A DNA stretch of 64,000 nt from positions 124,001 to 188,000 of the forward strand of contig NZ_WTYC01000004.1 in NCBI RefSeq assembly GCF_009827325.1, in the 5' to 3' direction. Each line of letters opens with the position of its first letter. Within the stretch, counting starts at the first letter, position 1. The notes beneath the pieces were generated by a model that saw only the letters and a list, made by a program, of their open reading frames with translations, made no database searches and was not told the origin of the DNA. The DNA is from Qipengyuania vulgaris (GTDB lineage: Bacteria; Pseudomonadota; Alphaproteobacteria; Sphingomonadales; Sphingomonadaceae). Below, piece after piece: positions 40,050 through 48,748 of the stretch. Both the position numbers and the translations under genes were made by a program.

Positions 40050-41174
40050 ATGTCAGCTACCGAAATCGATTTCTACGAATTGCTTGGGGTCAGCCGCGAT
40101 GCGGATGGCGCGGCGATAAAGAGCGCCTATCGCAAGCTCGCGATGAAGCATCATCCGGATCGCAATCCGGGTTGCGGCGAGAGTGAAGCGAAGTTCAAGG
40201 CGATCAGCGTTGCCTATGACTGCCTGAAAGATCCACAAAAGCGCGCGGCCTACGACCGCTATGGACATGCCGCTTTTCAGAACGGCGGCGGTCCGGGAGG
40301 TGCACATGGCAATGCCGATTTCGGAGACATCGGCGATATCTTCGAAACGATTTTCGGGTCTGCCTTCGGTGGCGGTGGCGGTCGTCCACGACCGCGGCGC
40401 GGTGCGGACCTTCGTTACGATATGCAGATCGGGCTCGAGGATGCTTTCCACGGAAAGTCGACCGAGATCGAAATCGAAGTCAGTAGATCCTGCGACACGT
40501 GTCACGGTTCGGGCGCCCAGCCCGGTACCCATGCACGTACCTGCAATCTGTGCGGCGGGCAGGGCAATGTTCGGGCAAAGCAAGGTTTCTTCGTCGTCGA
40601 ACGGCCGTGCCCCAATTGTCATGGTGCGGGAGAGGTCATCACCTCGCCCTGCCGGGATTGTCGCGGAGAGGGTCGGATCGACGTTCCGCAAAAACTCGAG
40701 GTAGATATTCCTCCCGGCGTCGACACCGGCACGCGCATTCGCCTGTCGGGAAAGGGCGAAGCTGGTCCACGCGGCGCGCCATCCGGCGATCTCTATATTT
40801 TCGTTCATGTGCAGCCGCACGAGATATTCCAGCGCGAGGGGACCACGCTTGCCACCCGCGTGCCGATCACCTTCACGAAGGCCGCCCTTGGCGGGTCAAT
40901 CGAGATACCCGGCATCGATGGCGAAGAACTGACCCTGGAAATCCCGGCAGGGATCCAGTCCGGTAAGCAATTGCGCCAGCGCGGCGCTGGCATGCCCGTC
41001 CTGCAGGGACGCGGCCGCGGAGATATGGTGATAGAGATTGCAGTCGAAACCCCGACCAAGCTCAGTAAGGAACAACGGAGCTTGCTCGAGGAATTCCGCG
41101 AACTGGAAACGGGTGACGAGTGCCCCCAGAGTCAGGGCTTTTTCAAGAAAATTCGCAGCGCCCTCGGCGCCTGA
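40050..41174 (+). CDS. dnaJ: Co-chaperone DnaJ
   Basis: DnaJ delivers substrates to DnaK and stimulates its ATPase. Starting at ATG 40050 gives 374 residues: J domain (FYELLGVSRDADGAAIKSAYRKLAMKHHPDRNPG, with HPD), Gly-rich region, and a zinc domain with four repeats CDTCHGSG, CNLCGGQG, CPNCHGAG and CRDCRGEG, then the C-terminal substrate domain. The terminator at 39995 lies just upstream; expression is probably read-through from dnaK, as no separate promoter stands out. Confidence 0.97.
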   Translation: MSATEIDFYELLGVSRDADGAAIKSAYRKLAMKHHPDRNPGCGESEAKFKAISVAYDCLKDPQKRAAYDRYGHAAFQNGGGPGGAHGNADFGDIGDIFETIFGSAFGGGGGRPRPRRGADLRYDMQIGLEDAFHGKSTEIEIEVSRSCDTCHGSGAQPGTHARTCNLCGGQGNVRAKQGFFVVERPCPNCHGAGEVITSPCRDCRGEGRIDVPQKLEVDIPPGVDTGTRIRLSGKGEAGPRGAPSGDLYIFVHVQPHEIFQREGTTLATRVPITFTKAALGGSIEIPGIDGEELTLEIPAGIQSGKQLRQRGAGMPVLQGRGRGDMVIEIAVETPTKLSKEQRSLLEEFRELETGDECPQSQGFFKKIRSALGA

Positions 41175-41177
41175 CCG

Positions 41178-43493
41178 TCAGGCCATTCTTTCAAGAACCT
41201 CGCCTCTGATCTGATCGATCAGGGCTTTGCCGCAGCGCAGAGCGGCATCTTCTTCGTCCAGAATGGCGAGAAAGGCCCGGCGCTTGAAAATCCTCACTGC
41301 GGCGTCGTCGACCTTTCCTTCCAGTGTCGAGAAGACGAGATCGATCATTCGCTCGGCCCCGTGAAGGCGCCCCCACAAATAGTCGTTTTCGCGGTAGGCC
41401 CGGCTGAAAAAGGCTCCGAAGTTGTAGAACTCGATACCGCGCAAGGTGGCGGCCGTACCGCCTTCGCGAATGCTTCTGGCATCGTCAGGACTGATACGAT
41501 CCACCTTGACCGGGTCGAATTCGGTCAGCCCTTCGTTGCGGAGCAGGGGCAGCGTGGCAACATCGTAAAACGGGAAGCCGAGATAGGCGAACAGGATACG
41601 CCGCTTGAGATTTGCCGGCATGGCTGAAAGTGCCTCCGCCAGTAGTTCTTCGGCGCGTTCATCGATCTCCGGCAGGAGACGCCTTGCCTCGACATGGTCG
41701 AGCAGGGCGCCGGGATTGGCTAATGCGTCCGCAGCGATCTTCTCGAACTCGTCACCAAGCGCGGGTAGGCCCTCCTTCTCGAAATACATTGCCAAGATAG
41801 TGAATATCGCGTCGCGGCCAGCCTCCAGCGCTTCGTCCGGAATTTCCGGGTCGGCTTCCCAGTCGCGGGCAAGCCGCCGGGCCAGAAGGCGGAGGCGGCG
41901 GATCCGAAAACCGATGTCGTGTTCGCGAAAGAACAGGATCGCTTCCGGTGTCGCGCCACCCTTGGGCGCGCCGAGGCTGTCGAGGCCGCGGCGGCGCAAC
42001 TCCTCGCGCAAGATTTCGGAAATCGGTGCATGGTCTGTGAGGTGGAGCGGCGGTGATGCTTCCCAGGCCAGCTTGGCAAGCCGCGTCACGATCCCGCTCA
42101 GTTTGCTCTGCGCATAGGAGTGGAACGCGTAACCTGCCTGTTCGGCGGCAGCCTGCTGTGCCTTCTGTCGCCACGCCTTGAGCCGCTTGGGCGTGGGATT
42201 GTCGAGGAACAGCGTGTAGCCGAACAACCTCTCCACCGTTCGTTCGACTTCCGGACGTAGGGCGGCAATAATCCTGCCGAGCCTTTCGGCTTCGCGGCTC
42301 TGCTGTTCGAGCTGTTCGAGATTGTCGCGTATCGGCTGCTCGCGCGGGATCGTGGACAGCGAGCCGAAGATGGCCGAGAAAAAACCGACTTCCGCATGTC
42401 CTTGCGTGCGGCGGGTGCTGAAGCGGTCGGGGCGAGGATCGACATAGACGAACCGCCGATCGACCTCGCGCTGGGCGGGCCGTCCCCGCAATGCGGCCAT
42501 CGCTCCTGCGAAAGGCTTGTTCACAAGCACCGAACCGTCGATCAAGGACACATTGGAAACTGTGTCCCGCATCACATGCGCCGGCATTATCCGTTCGAGG
42601 AATTCGTCCCGTGAATCCCAGGGCCGCCCGGACTCCGAAGAAAGCCGATCGATTTCCGCCACCTGCAAGGGCGGAAAGGCACCGGGAAAGCTCGCGGTCG
42701 CTCGGGCCGCGAATACCAGCTCGAGGGGGTGGGCGAGATTTTCGCCGCCGGCGTAGCGCGCTTTCCTCCGGATCGCGATCGGCAACCGGTGCTCGCTATC
42801 CTCCACCACCGGGGGGCTATGGAGATGCAGCGTTTCCAGATAGCCATGGAAGTCGGTGGTCGTCACATAGAGGTCCAGCGGGTGGCCCGGTGGCAAAAGC
42901 GGAGCTTCCGGCTCAGTTTCTGACATCGCCGTTAGTGCGCGTTCAAGCAGTTTGGAGAAGCCGAGACCCGAGAACGGTGGCTCGAACCAGCGGCCTCTGA
43001 TGAGGTGGGACACCTTGCGTCGGACCTCGTCACGGGTTTCCGCTGCCACTTCCGTCGCAATCTCGTTGCCCGGACGATTGAGCAACCAACTCGCCAATGG
43101 TTGCGCCCAGATCTTGCTGCCCGACCAGCGTAGTTTCGCATCGGGATGGGTCAGTTCATCGACATCCGCAACTTCCAGCCAGAGATCGGTGAGTGGTTCG
43201 AGGCTTTGACCGGAAAACACGGCCTGGGCCAAGAAGATCGCGTTGATCCCGCCCGCGCTCGCGCCGCTCATGATATCGGGAATGACGCGCAGTTTGAGCT
43301 CGTGATGCTCCTGAATGTGTTCGAGGATATCCCGGTAAACCGAATGGACGCCGTCACGATCCGGACCGCCAGCGTGAAAATCGCGGCTGGCCCGGGCGAA
43401 CTGCCACAATTCACGGGTGACCCCGTGCATATAGATCGCCAGACTGACTCCGCCGTAACAGACGAGCGCAATCCTGAGTTCCTTCTGCCGCAT
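41178..43493 (-). CDS. Patatin-like phospholipase (large patatin-related family)
   Basis: The 771-residue protein has an N-terminal patatin domain: oxyanion-hole region LVCYGGVSLAIYMHGVTREL, catalytic serine in GASAGGINAIFLAQ (Ser79) and the partner Asp in SLIDGSVLVNKPF. A long C-terminal half without recognised motifs follows, with DNLEQLEQQSREAERLGRIIAAL coiled-coil-like sequence. This matches the large patatin-related family. It converges on dnaJ, ending 3 bp after it, and its start is 72 bp from the radA start on the opposite strand. Substrate and location are unknown. Confidence 0.9.
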   Translation of the reverse strand: MRQKELRIALVCYGGVSLAIYMHGVTRELWQFARASRDFHAGGPDRDGVHSVYRDILEHIQEHHELKLRVIPDIMSGASAGGINAIFLAQAVFSGQSLEPLTDLWLEVADVDELTHPDAKLRWSGSKIWAQPLASWLLNRPGNEIATEVAAETRDEVRRKVSHLIRGRWFEPPFSGLGFSKLLERALTAMSETEPEAPLLPPGHPLDLYVTTTDFHGYLETLHLHSPPVVEDSEHRLPIAIRRKARYAGGENLAHPLELVFAARATASFPGAFPPLQVAEIDRLSSESGRPWDSRDEFLERIMPAHVMRDTVSNVSLIDGSVLVNKPFAGAMAALRGRPAQREVDRRFVYVDPRPDRFSTRRTQGHAEVGFFSAIFGSLSTIPREQPIRDNLEQLEQQSREAERLGRIIAALRPEVERTVERLFGYTLFLDNPTPKRLKAWRQKAQQAAAEQAGYAFHSYAQSKLSGIVTRLAKLAWEASPPLHLTDHAPISEILREELRRRGLDSLGAPKGGATPEAILFFREHDIGFRIRRLRLLARRLARDWEADPEIPDEALEAGRDAIFTILAMYFEKEGLPALGDEFEKIAADALANPGALLDHVEARRLLPEIDERAEELLAEALSAMPANLKRRILFAYLGFPFYDVATLPLLRNEGLTEFDPVKVDRISPDDARSIREGGTAATLRGIEFYNFGAFFSRAYRENDYLWGRLHGAERMIDLVFSTLEGKVDDAAVRIFKRRAFLAILDEEDAALRCGKALIDQIRGEVLERMA

Positions 43494-43565
43494 TGCGATA
43501 CCTTCTGCACAGCATGGCCGCCCAAGGCAATTGCGTTCTGCAAATGTTCTGTTAGTGAATCGCCC

Positions 43566-44930
43566 ATGGCCAAACCCAAGAAACGCTATGTCTGTCAGGC
43601 CTGCGGGTCAGTATCACACCGCTGGCAGGGCCAATGCGCCGATTGCGCGGAATGGAATACGCTGGTCGAAGACGCACCGGCCACGGTGTTCTCGTTGAAG
43701 CACGATTTATCGAGTGGTGGCAGGGCAGTCGAGTTCGTCGACCTCGACAAGCCCGGCGAACTGCCCGTGCGTCAGAAAACGGGTCTCGCGGAATTCGACC
43801 GCGCGCTGGGCGGCGGATTGGTGCCGGGGAGCGCAATCCTGATGGGCGGCGATCCGGGAATCGGCAAATCGACGCTCCTTTTGCAGGCGGCGGCCAAGGT
43901 CGCCCGCGAAGGGCATGGCGTGGTCTATGTTAGCGGCGAGGAAGCTGCCGGGCAGGTGCGTATGCGTGCGGCGCGGCTCGGTCTGTCGGACGCACCGGTT
44001 AAACTCGCCGCGGCGACGGGTGTGCGCGATATCCTGACTACGCTCGGGCGTATGGATGCGCCCAAGCTGCTGGTTATCGATTCGATCCAGACCATGCATT
44101 CCGACACGATCGAGGGCGCTCCCGGCACTGTAAGCCAGGTCCGCGGGTGCGCATTCGAACTGATTCGCTATGCCAAGGAAACTGGCGTCGCTCTCGTACT
44201 TGTCGGCCACGTTACCAAGGACGGAAGCATCGCCGGCCCGCGCGTGCTCGAACACATGGTCGACGTAGTGATGAGCTTCGAAGGGGAGCGCAGCCACCAG
44301 TACCGGATTCTCCGAGCGCTCAAAAACCGTTTTGGCGCGGTCGACGAGATCGGTGTCTTCGCCATGGAAGGTGACGGGCTGGAGGAGGTGGACAATCCTT
44401 CCCTCCTGTTCCTCTCGGGCCGAGAGCAACCGATGGCGGGCAGCGCGGTATTTCCGGCAATGGAGGGCACGCGCCCGGTGCTGGTCGAGATACAGGCATT
44501 GATCGTGAGGTTGCAATCGGGAGCCACTCCCCGCCGAGCTGTTGTTGGCTGGGACACCGGCAGGCTGGCAATGTTGCTTGCCGTGCTGGAATCGCGCTGC
44601 GGACTATCCTTCAGTTCGGCCGAAGTTTATCTAAACGTGGCCGGCGGATACCGGTTGTCCGATCCTGCGGCAGACCTTGCCGTGGCAGCCGCATTGGTCA
44701 GCGCGCTGGCCGACAAGGCACTGCCTAGCCGCAGCGCGTGGCTTGGCGAGGTGAGTCTGGCCGGAGAGGTCCGGCCCGTGGCTCATGGAGGCGTGCGATT
44801 ACGTGAGGCAGCAAAGCTGGGTTTTGATCGCGGTTTCGGCCCGCCCGATGCCAAGAACGGCTCGGCGGAACTGGAATATGTGGGCGTGGGACAACTGGCA
44901 AACCTCGTTGACCGCGTGATGAGCAGTTAA
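43566..44930 (+). CDS. radA: DNA repair protein RadA (Sms)
   Basis: RadA is a RecA-like branch-migration helicase. From ATG 43566 it is 454 residues: zinc finger (CQACGSVSHRWQGQCADC), Walker A GGDPGIGKSTLL, KNRFG motif in LKNRFGAVDEIGVF, and a C-terminal Lon-like domain (LNVAGGYRLSDPAADLAVAAALVSALAD). The longer upstream frame overlaps the patatin gene antisense and is not conserved. It lies upstream of cvpA with a hairpin of 27 nt between. Confidence 0.96.
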   Translation: MAKPKKRYVCQACGSVSHRWQGQCADCAEWNTLVEDAPATVFSLKHDLSSGGRAVEFVDLDKPGELPVRQKTGLAEFDRALGGGLVPGSAILMGGDPGIGKSTLLLQAAAKVAREGHGVVYVSGEEAAGQVRMRAARLGLSDAPVKLAAATGVRDILTTLGRMDAPKLLVIDSIQTMHSDTIEGAPGTVSQVRGCAFELIRYAKETGVALVLVGHVTKDGSIAGPRVLEHMVDVVMSFEGERSHQYRILRALKNRFGAVDEIGVFAMEGDGLEEVDNPSLLFLSGREQPMAGSAVFPAMEGTRPVLVEIQALIVRLQSGATPRRAVVGWDTGRLAMLLAVLESRCGLSFSSAEVYLNVAGGYRLSDPAADLAVAAALVSALADKALPSRSAWLGEVSLAGEVRPVAHGGVRLREAAKLGFDRGFGPPDAKNGSAELEYVGVGQLANLVDRVMSS

Positions 44931-44937
44931 TACACCC

Positions 44938-44964
44938 AAAACCCCTTGGGGTTATAAGGGTTTT
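44938..44964 (+). promoter_or_regulatory. Hairpin ending at the cvpA start codon
   Basis: AAAACCCCTTGGGGTTATAAGGGTTTT-like sequence can fold as AAAACCC with GGGTTTT or as AACCCC with GGGGTT (44939-44952). It runs straight into the ATG at 44965, and the AAGGG ribosome site is inside the outer stem. It may sequester the start or act as a weak radA terminator. Confidence 0.45.
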
Positions 44965-45510
44965 ATGACGGGTTTCGATCTCATAGTCCTGCTTATCGTG
45001 GGTGTTGCAGCAGTCGGCGGTTTCTTGCGGGGATTCTTGCAAGAAGTCCTGTCCCTGGGCGCTTGGATTCTGGCCGCGTTCGCCATCCGCTATCTCCATA
45101 CGCCGCTCACTCTCACAATGCAGGATTTTCTCGGCTCGAGCGTAACCACTTCGGTGCTCGCTTTCACCTTCCTCCTGCTCATTCCCTACGCGGCGATGAA
45201 GGTGATCGCGAACAATGTCGGCAAGGCGTCTCGAAGCTCCGTCCTCGGACCTATAGATCGCGTCCTGGGCTTCGGATTTGGGTCGCTCAAGGGAATGCTG
45301 ATCGTCGTGATCGCGTTCTCGGTGTTGGTACTGGGTTACGATACGGTCTGGGACTACCGCGGTCGGCCGGTCTGGATCACTACCGCCCGCAGCTACGAGC
45401 TGGTCGATGCCGGTTCGCGTTCGCTGGTCGAAGTGCTGGCGCAGCGCCGCGCCAAATTGCTCGGTGAAGAACCTGCGGCAGCGGAGCCCGCGGAAGCAGG
45501 GGCAGAGTGA
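44965..45510 (+). CDS. cvpA: CvpA family membrane protein
   Basis: The 181-residue protein has four hydrophobic segments: FDLIVLLIVGVAAVGGFLRGFLQEVLSL near the N-terminus (typical CvpA signature), ILAAFAIRYL, SVLAFTFLLLIPYAAMKVI and GMLIVVIAFSVLVLGY. An Ala/Glu-rich tail follows. CvpA is needed for colicin V production in E. coli and for bile or envelope stress survival elsewhere. AAGGG at 44957-44961 is the likely ribosome site, buried in a hairpin. Its stop overlaps the next gene start (GTGA). Confidence 0.88.
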   Translation: MTGFDLIVLLIVGVAAVGGFLRGFLQEVLSLGAWILAAFAIRYLHTPLTLTMQDFLGSSVTTSVLAFTFLLLIPYAAMKVIANNVGKASRSSVLGPIDRVLGFGFGSLKGMLIVVIAFSVLVLGYDTVWDYRGRPVWITTARSYELVDAGSRSLVEVLAQRRAKLLGEEPAAAEPAEAGAE

Positions 45511-45935
45511 ACGGCAGGACAGGCGCTGCGCTATATTCCCCGCAGTTGCTCGCCCTTGCGGTGGAGTTGGCCGATTATCCCTTCGACCCTTCAGCCCCAT
45601 GCTTGGGGGAGGCCCTTTCGCGCACGTGCGGGAGCAGTCTGCGTATGTCTTCCGAAATCGATTTGACCGATGTCGGCTTGAAAATTTCGGCCTGCGCGGT
45701 CGGTCAGGCAAGCGCGGCGATTTTCGTGCGCCATTGCGCTGGTAGAAGTGAAAAGGACCTCGCGGTTTCCCTGGCGCAGATCGAAAGTTGGCTCGCCGGG
45801 AATTCGCCATTGCCGGATTGGCCCGATATTCAGCAGATCGAACCGGCACGCGACTATCCGGGCCGCCATGGCGCCATCGCCCTACCGTGGAAGGCCGCGC
45901 TGGACGCGCTTTCCAATGGCGTTGGCCCACGCTAA
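45507..45935 (+). CDS. IscU/NifU-like Fe-S scaffold homologue, degenerate active site
   Basis: The 142-residue protein resembles the IscU/NifU N-terminal fold. Cys41 in TCGSSLRM and Cys63 in SACAVGQASAAIF match the first two cluster ligands. The Asp that normally follows the first Cys-Gly is Ser43, and the third Cys (in the HC-x-x-x motif before the last helix) is Gly122 in GRHGAIALPWKAAL. A Cys77 in RHCAGRS is at a different place. So it may be a non-canonical scaffold or a repurposed relative. It starts at GTG 45507, overlapping the cvpA stop. Confidence 0.7.
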   Translation: MNGRTGAALYSPQLLALAVELADYPFDPSAPCLGEALSRTCGSSLRMSSEIDLTDVGLKISACAVGQASAAIFVRHCAGRSEKDLAVSLAQIESWLAGNSPLPDWPDIQQIEPARDYPGRHGAIALPWKAALDALSNGVGPR

Positions 45936-45970
45936 ATCCGCTCAGGCGTTCAAGAGAGGGGACTTGAAAA

Positions 45971-47632
45971 ATGGCGGCTGCAGAGGGCTTGCAGAGGGAA
46001 CCGACTGAGAAGGAAATCCGACTGGTCATTGCCGCGAGCAGTGCGGGCACGATCTTCGAATGGTATGATTTTTTTATCTACGGCACGCTCGCCGGACTGA
46101 TCGGCGCAGCCTTCTTTCCCAGCGGCAACGAGACACTGCAGATCCTTCTCGTATGGGCCGGATTCGCCGTGGGTTTCGGCTTCCGTCCGCTTGGTGCGAT
46201 CCTCTTCGGCTATCTAGGTGACAGGCTGGGCCGGAAATATACCTTTCTCGTCACCGTTACTCTCATGGGCATCGCGACGGCCGGAGTGGGCATGATACCT
46301 AGCGCCGCGAGCATCGGGCTTGCTGCGCCGATCATCGTCATATGCTTGCGCATCCTCCAAGGTCTCGCGCTTGGGGGCGAATACGGCGGCGCGGCGATCT
46401 ATGTCGCCGAGCACGCGCCCCCGGAGAAGCGCGGATTTTACACCAGCTTCATCCAGGCTAGCGTGGTGGGAGGCTTCGTCCTGTCCATCCTCGTCGTGCT
46501 GGCATGTCGCGCTGTTATCCCGGCAGAAGAATTCGCCGAGTGGGGCTGGCGAGTGCCGTTCCTGCTTTCGATCGCGCTTCTTGGCATTTCGCTCTGGATG
46601 CGGTTGAAGCTTTCCGAAAGCCCGGTTTTCCAGGCCATGAAAGAGGCCGGTGAAACGAGCGCAAATCCGTTCAAGGAAAGCCTGACCTATCCCGGCAATC
46701 CGAAGCGTATTTTCGTGGCGCTGTTCGGCATCACGGGCGTGTTGACGACGATCTGGTATACCGCCTTCTTCTCCTCGCTCAGCTTCCTGAGGCGAGATAT
46801 GCGGGTGGACGAAAGCACGGTCGAATGGATACTGCTGATCGCCGGTTTCATCTCGATGAGTTTCTATCTGATCGTGGGTAAATGGTCCGACAGGGTGGGG
46901 CGCAAGAAGCCGATCATTATCGGCGCCATCGCCACGCTGGCGCTCCTGTTCCCGATCTTCTGGACGATGGGCAGTCTGGCCAATCCCGGGCTTGCCCGGG
47001 CGGCCAGCGAGAACCCGGTCGTCGTTACGGGCCAGCAATGTACCACCGATCCCTTCGCCGAACTGTTCGACGAGGAGCAGACCGGTTGCGGAAAGGTGCT
47101 CGAGACGCTTACCGCCAGCGGCGTCGCATACAGCGTCGAGCCGGGAGCTGATCTCGCGCTTACCGTTGGCGGAGAGCCGGTGGCAATCGAAGCGGGCTGG
47201 CTGGAGGATGCAGCCGCGCGCCGCGATGGTATCCAGTCGGCTCTCGGCGAGAGCGGATTCGATTTTGCGAAGCAGACTCCGCCCATGGCGAATATTCTCG
47301 GCATCGGGGCGCTGATACTTGTGATGGGAATGCTTTCGGCCCTGACCTACGGCTCGGTCGCTGCGCTGCTTACCGAAATGTTCCCAGCCAGAATCCGCTA
47401 CAGCTCGATGTCGATCCCCTACCATATCGGCGCAGGCTATCTGGGTGGGTTCCTGCCGCTCATTGCCGGCATTATCGTCGCGCGTACCGGCGATGTCTAC
47501 GCGGGGCTGTGGTACACGATGGCGGTGGTGGGATTCGGCTTGCTCGTTGCCTGGTGGGGACTTTCCGGCGGGCCGCCACGCGATTTCGAGGATTCCCACC
47601 AAGCACCGCCTACAGGTCCAGCTATTCCGTGA
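45971..47632 (+). CDS. MFS transporter, metabolite:H+ symporter (MHS/ProP-like)
   Basis: The 553-residue protein has the MHS signatures ASSAGTIFEWYDFFIYGTLAG, FGYLGDRLGRK and RILQGLALGGEYGGAAIYVAEH. It is about 100 residues longer than usual: between the TM after FWTMGSLA and the TM NILGIGALILVMG lies a soluble stretch (about 338-440) with two cysteines in QQCTTDPFAELFDEEQTGCG. MHS members carry proline/betaine, citrate, ketoglutarate or shikimate, and the substrate here is not evident. The alr start codon lies 8 nt beyond its stop. Confidence 0.87.
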   Translation: MAAAEGLQREPTEKEIRLVIAASSAGTIFEWYDFFIYGTLAGLIGAAFFPSGNETLQILLVWAGFAVGFGFRPLGAILFGYLGDRLGRKYTFLVTVTLMGIATAGVGMIPSAASIGLAAPIIVICLRILQGLALGGEYGGAAIYVAEHAPPEKRGFYTSFIQASVVGGFVLSILVVLACRAVIPAEEFAEWGWRVPFLLSIALLGISLWMRLKLSESPVFQAMKEAGETSANPFKESLTYPGNPKRIFVALFGITGVLTTIWYTAFFSSLSFLRRDMRVDESTVEWILLIAGFISMSFYLIVGKWSDRVGRKKPIIIGAIATLALLFPIFWTMGSLANPGLARAASENPVVVTGQQCTTDPFAELFDEEQTGCGKVLETLTASGVAYSVEPGADLALTVGGEPVAIEAGWLEDAAARRDGIQSALGESGFDFAKQTPPMANILGIGALILVMGMLSALTYGSVAALLTEMFPARIRYSSMSIPYHIGAGYLGGFLPLIAGIIVARTGDVYAGLWYTMAVVGFGLLVAWWGLSGGPPRDFEDSHQAPPTGPAIP

Positions 47633-47639
47633 CAGCCGC

Positions 47640-48677
47640 TTGATTTCTCCCCCATCCCCCACTCTGCGGCTCGATATCGACCGCGGGGCTCTCGCGCATA
47701 ACTGGCGGGCGCTCGACCGGCTGTCCGGTCGGGCGAGGGCGGGAGCTGCCGTAAAGGCGAACTGTTATGGCTTGGGGGTCGATCAATGCCTGCCGACCTT
47801 GCGCGAGGCAGGGTGCCGCGACTTCTTCGTCGCGCATTGGAGTGAGGTCGAACCGGTTCTGAACCATGTGCCGAAAGATGAACTTGCAGTCCTGCACGGT
47901 CCGTTCGATGCCAGCGACGCTTCCTATGCCCGTCAAACAGGCGTTCGGCCGGTGATCGATTCCGTTCGGCAGGCAAAGCTCTGGCAGGAGAGCGGCGGCG
48001 GGCCATGCCATCTCATGGTCGACAGCGGCATAAACCGCCTCGGGATCTCTCCGAGCGAAGTATCGGATATCTCGGTTCAGCAACTCGATGTGCAAGTTCT
48101 CTTGAGCCATCTCGCCTGCGCCGACGAAGACAACGCAATGAATGCGCGTCAGCTCGAAATTTTTCGCGATGCCATTCAGCGCATCCGGCACAGGGAGGCG
48201 AGCTTCGCCAACAGCGCCGGTATCGCACTCGGCTCCGATTACCATTTCGACCTCACCCGGCCGGGTCTGTCGTTATACGGCGGGGTTCCGCGGCACGAGC
48301 TCGGTGGCGAAATTCGGCAAGTGGCTCGTCCCCAAGCCGCCATCATCCAGACGCGGCAGCTTTCGACGGGTGAGACGGTGGGATACAACGCCACCTTCAC
48401 CGCGCCGCAGAATATGCGGATCGGCGTGATCTCCCTCGGCTATGCGGACGGCATATTGCGGAGCTGGGGCGGGGCCGCCCTTCGCAATGGCGAAAAGATG
48501 CTCCCGATCCTCGGCAAGGTCTCGATGGACATGATCGTGCTGGACCTAAGCAATGCTCCCGAACTGGGGGAGGGGGATTGGGTGGAACTACCATACCACC
48601 TTCCCGATGCTGCGCGGCAAACCTCTGTTTCACAATACGAACTGCTTACGGTACTCGGCAACCGATTCCAGCGTTGA
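47640..48677 (+). CDS. alr: Alanine racemase
   Basis: Alr makes D-alanine for peptidoglycan. From a TTG at 47640 it is 345 residues; the PLP lysine is Lys39 in AAVKANCYGLG, with HLMVDSGINRLGI, SLYGG, the catalytic Tyr region TVGYNATFTAP, LGYADGILRSW and GKVSMDMIVLDL. The TTG is the only plausible start, because the frame further up runs into MFS coding sequence. It is co-directional with and 8 nt after the MFS gene. Confidence 0.93.
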   Translation: MISPPSPTLRLDIDRGALAHNWRALDRLSGRARAGAAVKANCYGLGVDQCLPTLREAGCRDFFVAHWSEVEPVLNHVPKDELAVLHGPFDASDASYARQTGVRPVIDSVRQAKLWQESGGGPCHLMVDSGINRLGISPSEVSDISVQQLDVQVLLSHLACADEDNAMNARQLEIFRDAIQRIRHREASFANSAGIALGSDYHFDLTRPGLSLYGGVPRHELGGEIRQVARPQAAIIQTRQLSTGETVGYNATFTAPQNMRIGVISLGYADGILRSWGGAALRNGEKMLPILGKVSMDMIVLDLSNAPELGEGDWVELPYHLPDAARQTSVSQYELLTVLGNRFQR

Positions 48678-48691
48678 GACACGTGTTGCGC

Positions 48692-48704
48692 TGCACATTG
48701 TGCA
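48692..48704. promoter_or_regulatory. Palindrome upstream of phaR, candidate autoregulatory operator
   Basis: TGCACATTGTGCA is a perfect palindrome around one central base, 44 bp before the phaR start, with more TGC/GCA triplets nearby. PhaR repressors of alphaproteobacteria bind TGC/GCA-rich sites upstream of phasin genes and their own gene. Confidence 0.45.
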
Positions 48705-48748
48705 AGTGCTAAGCGTGGCTGCATCGCACAATGGGGAGAGCGCGCATC

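Noticed and set aside
43146-43565. Extended N-terminus of radA
   Set aside because: The extra 140 codons are antisense to the patatin gene, and family similarity begins at the ATG at 43566.
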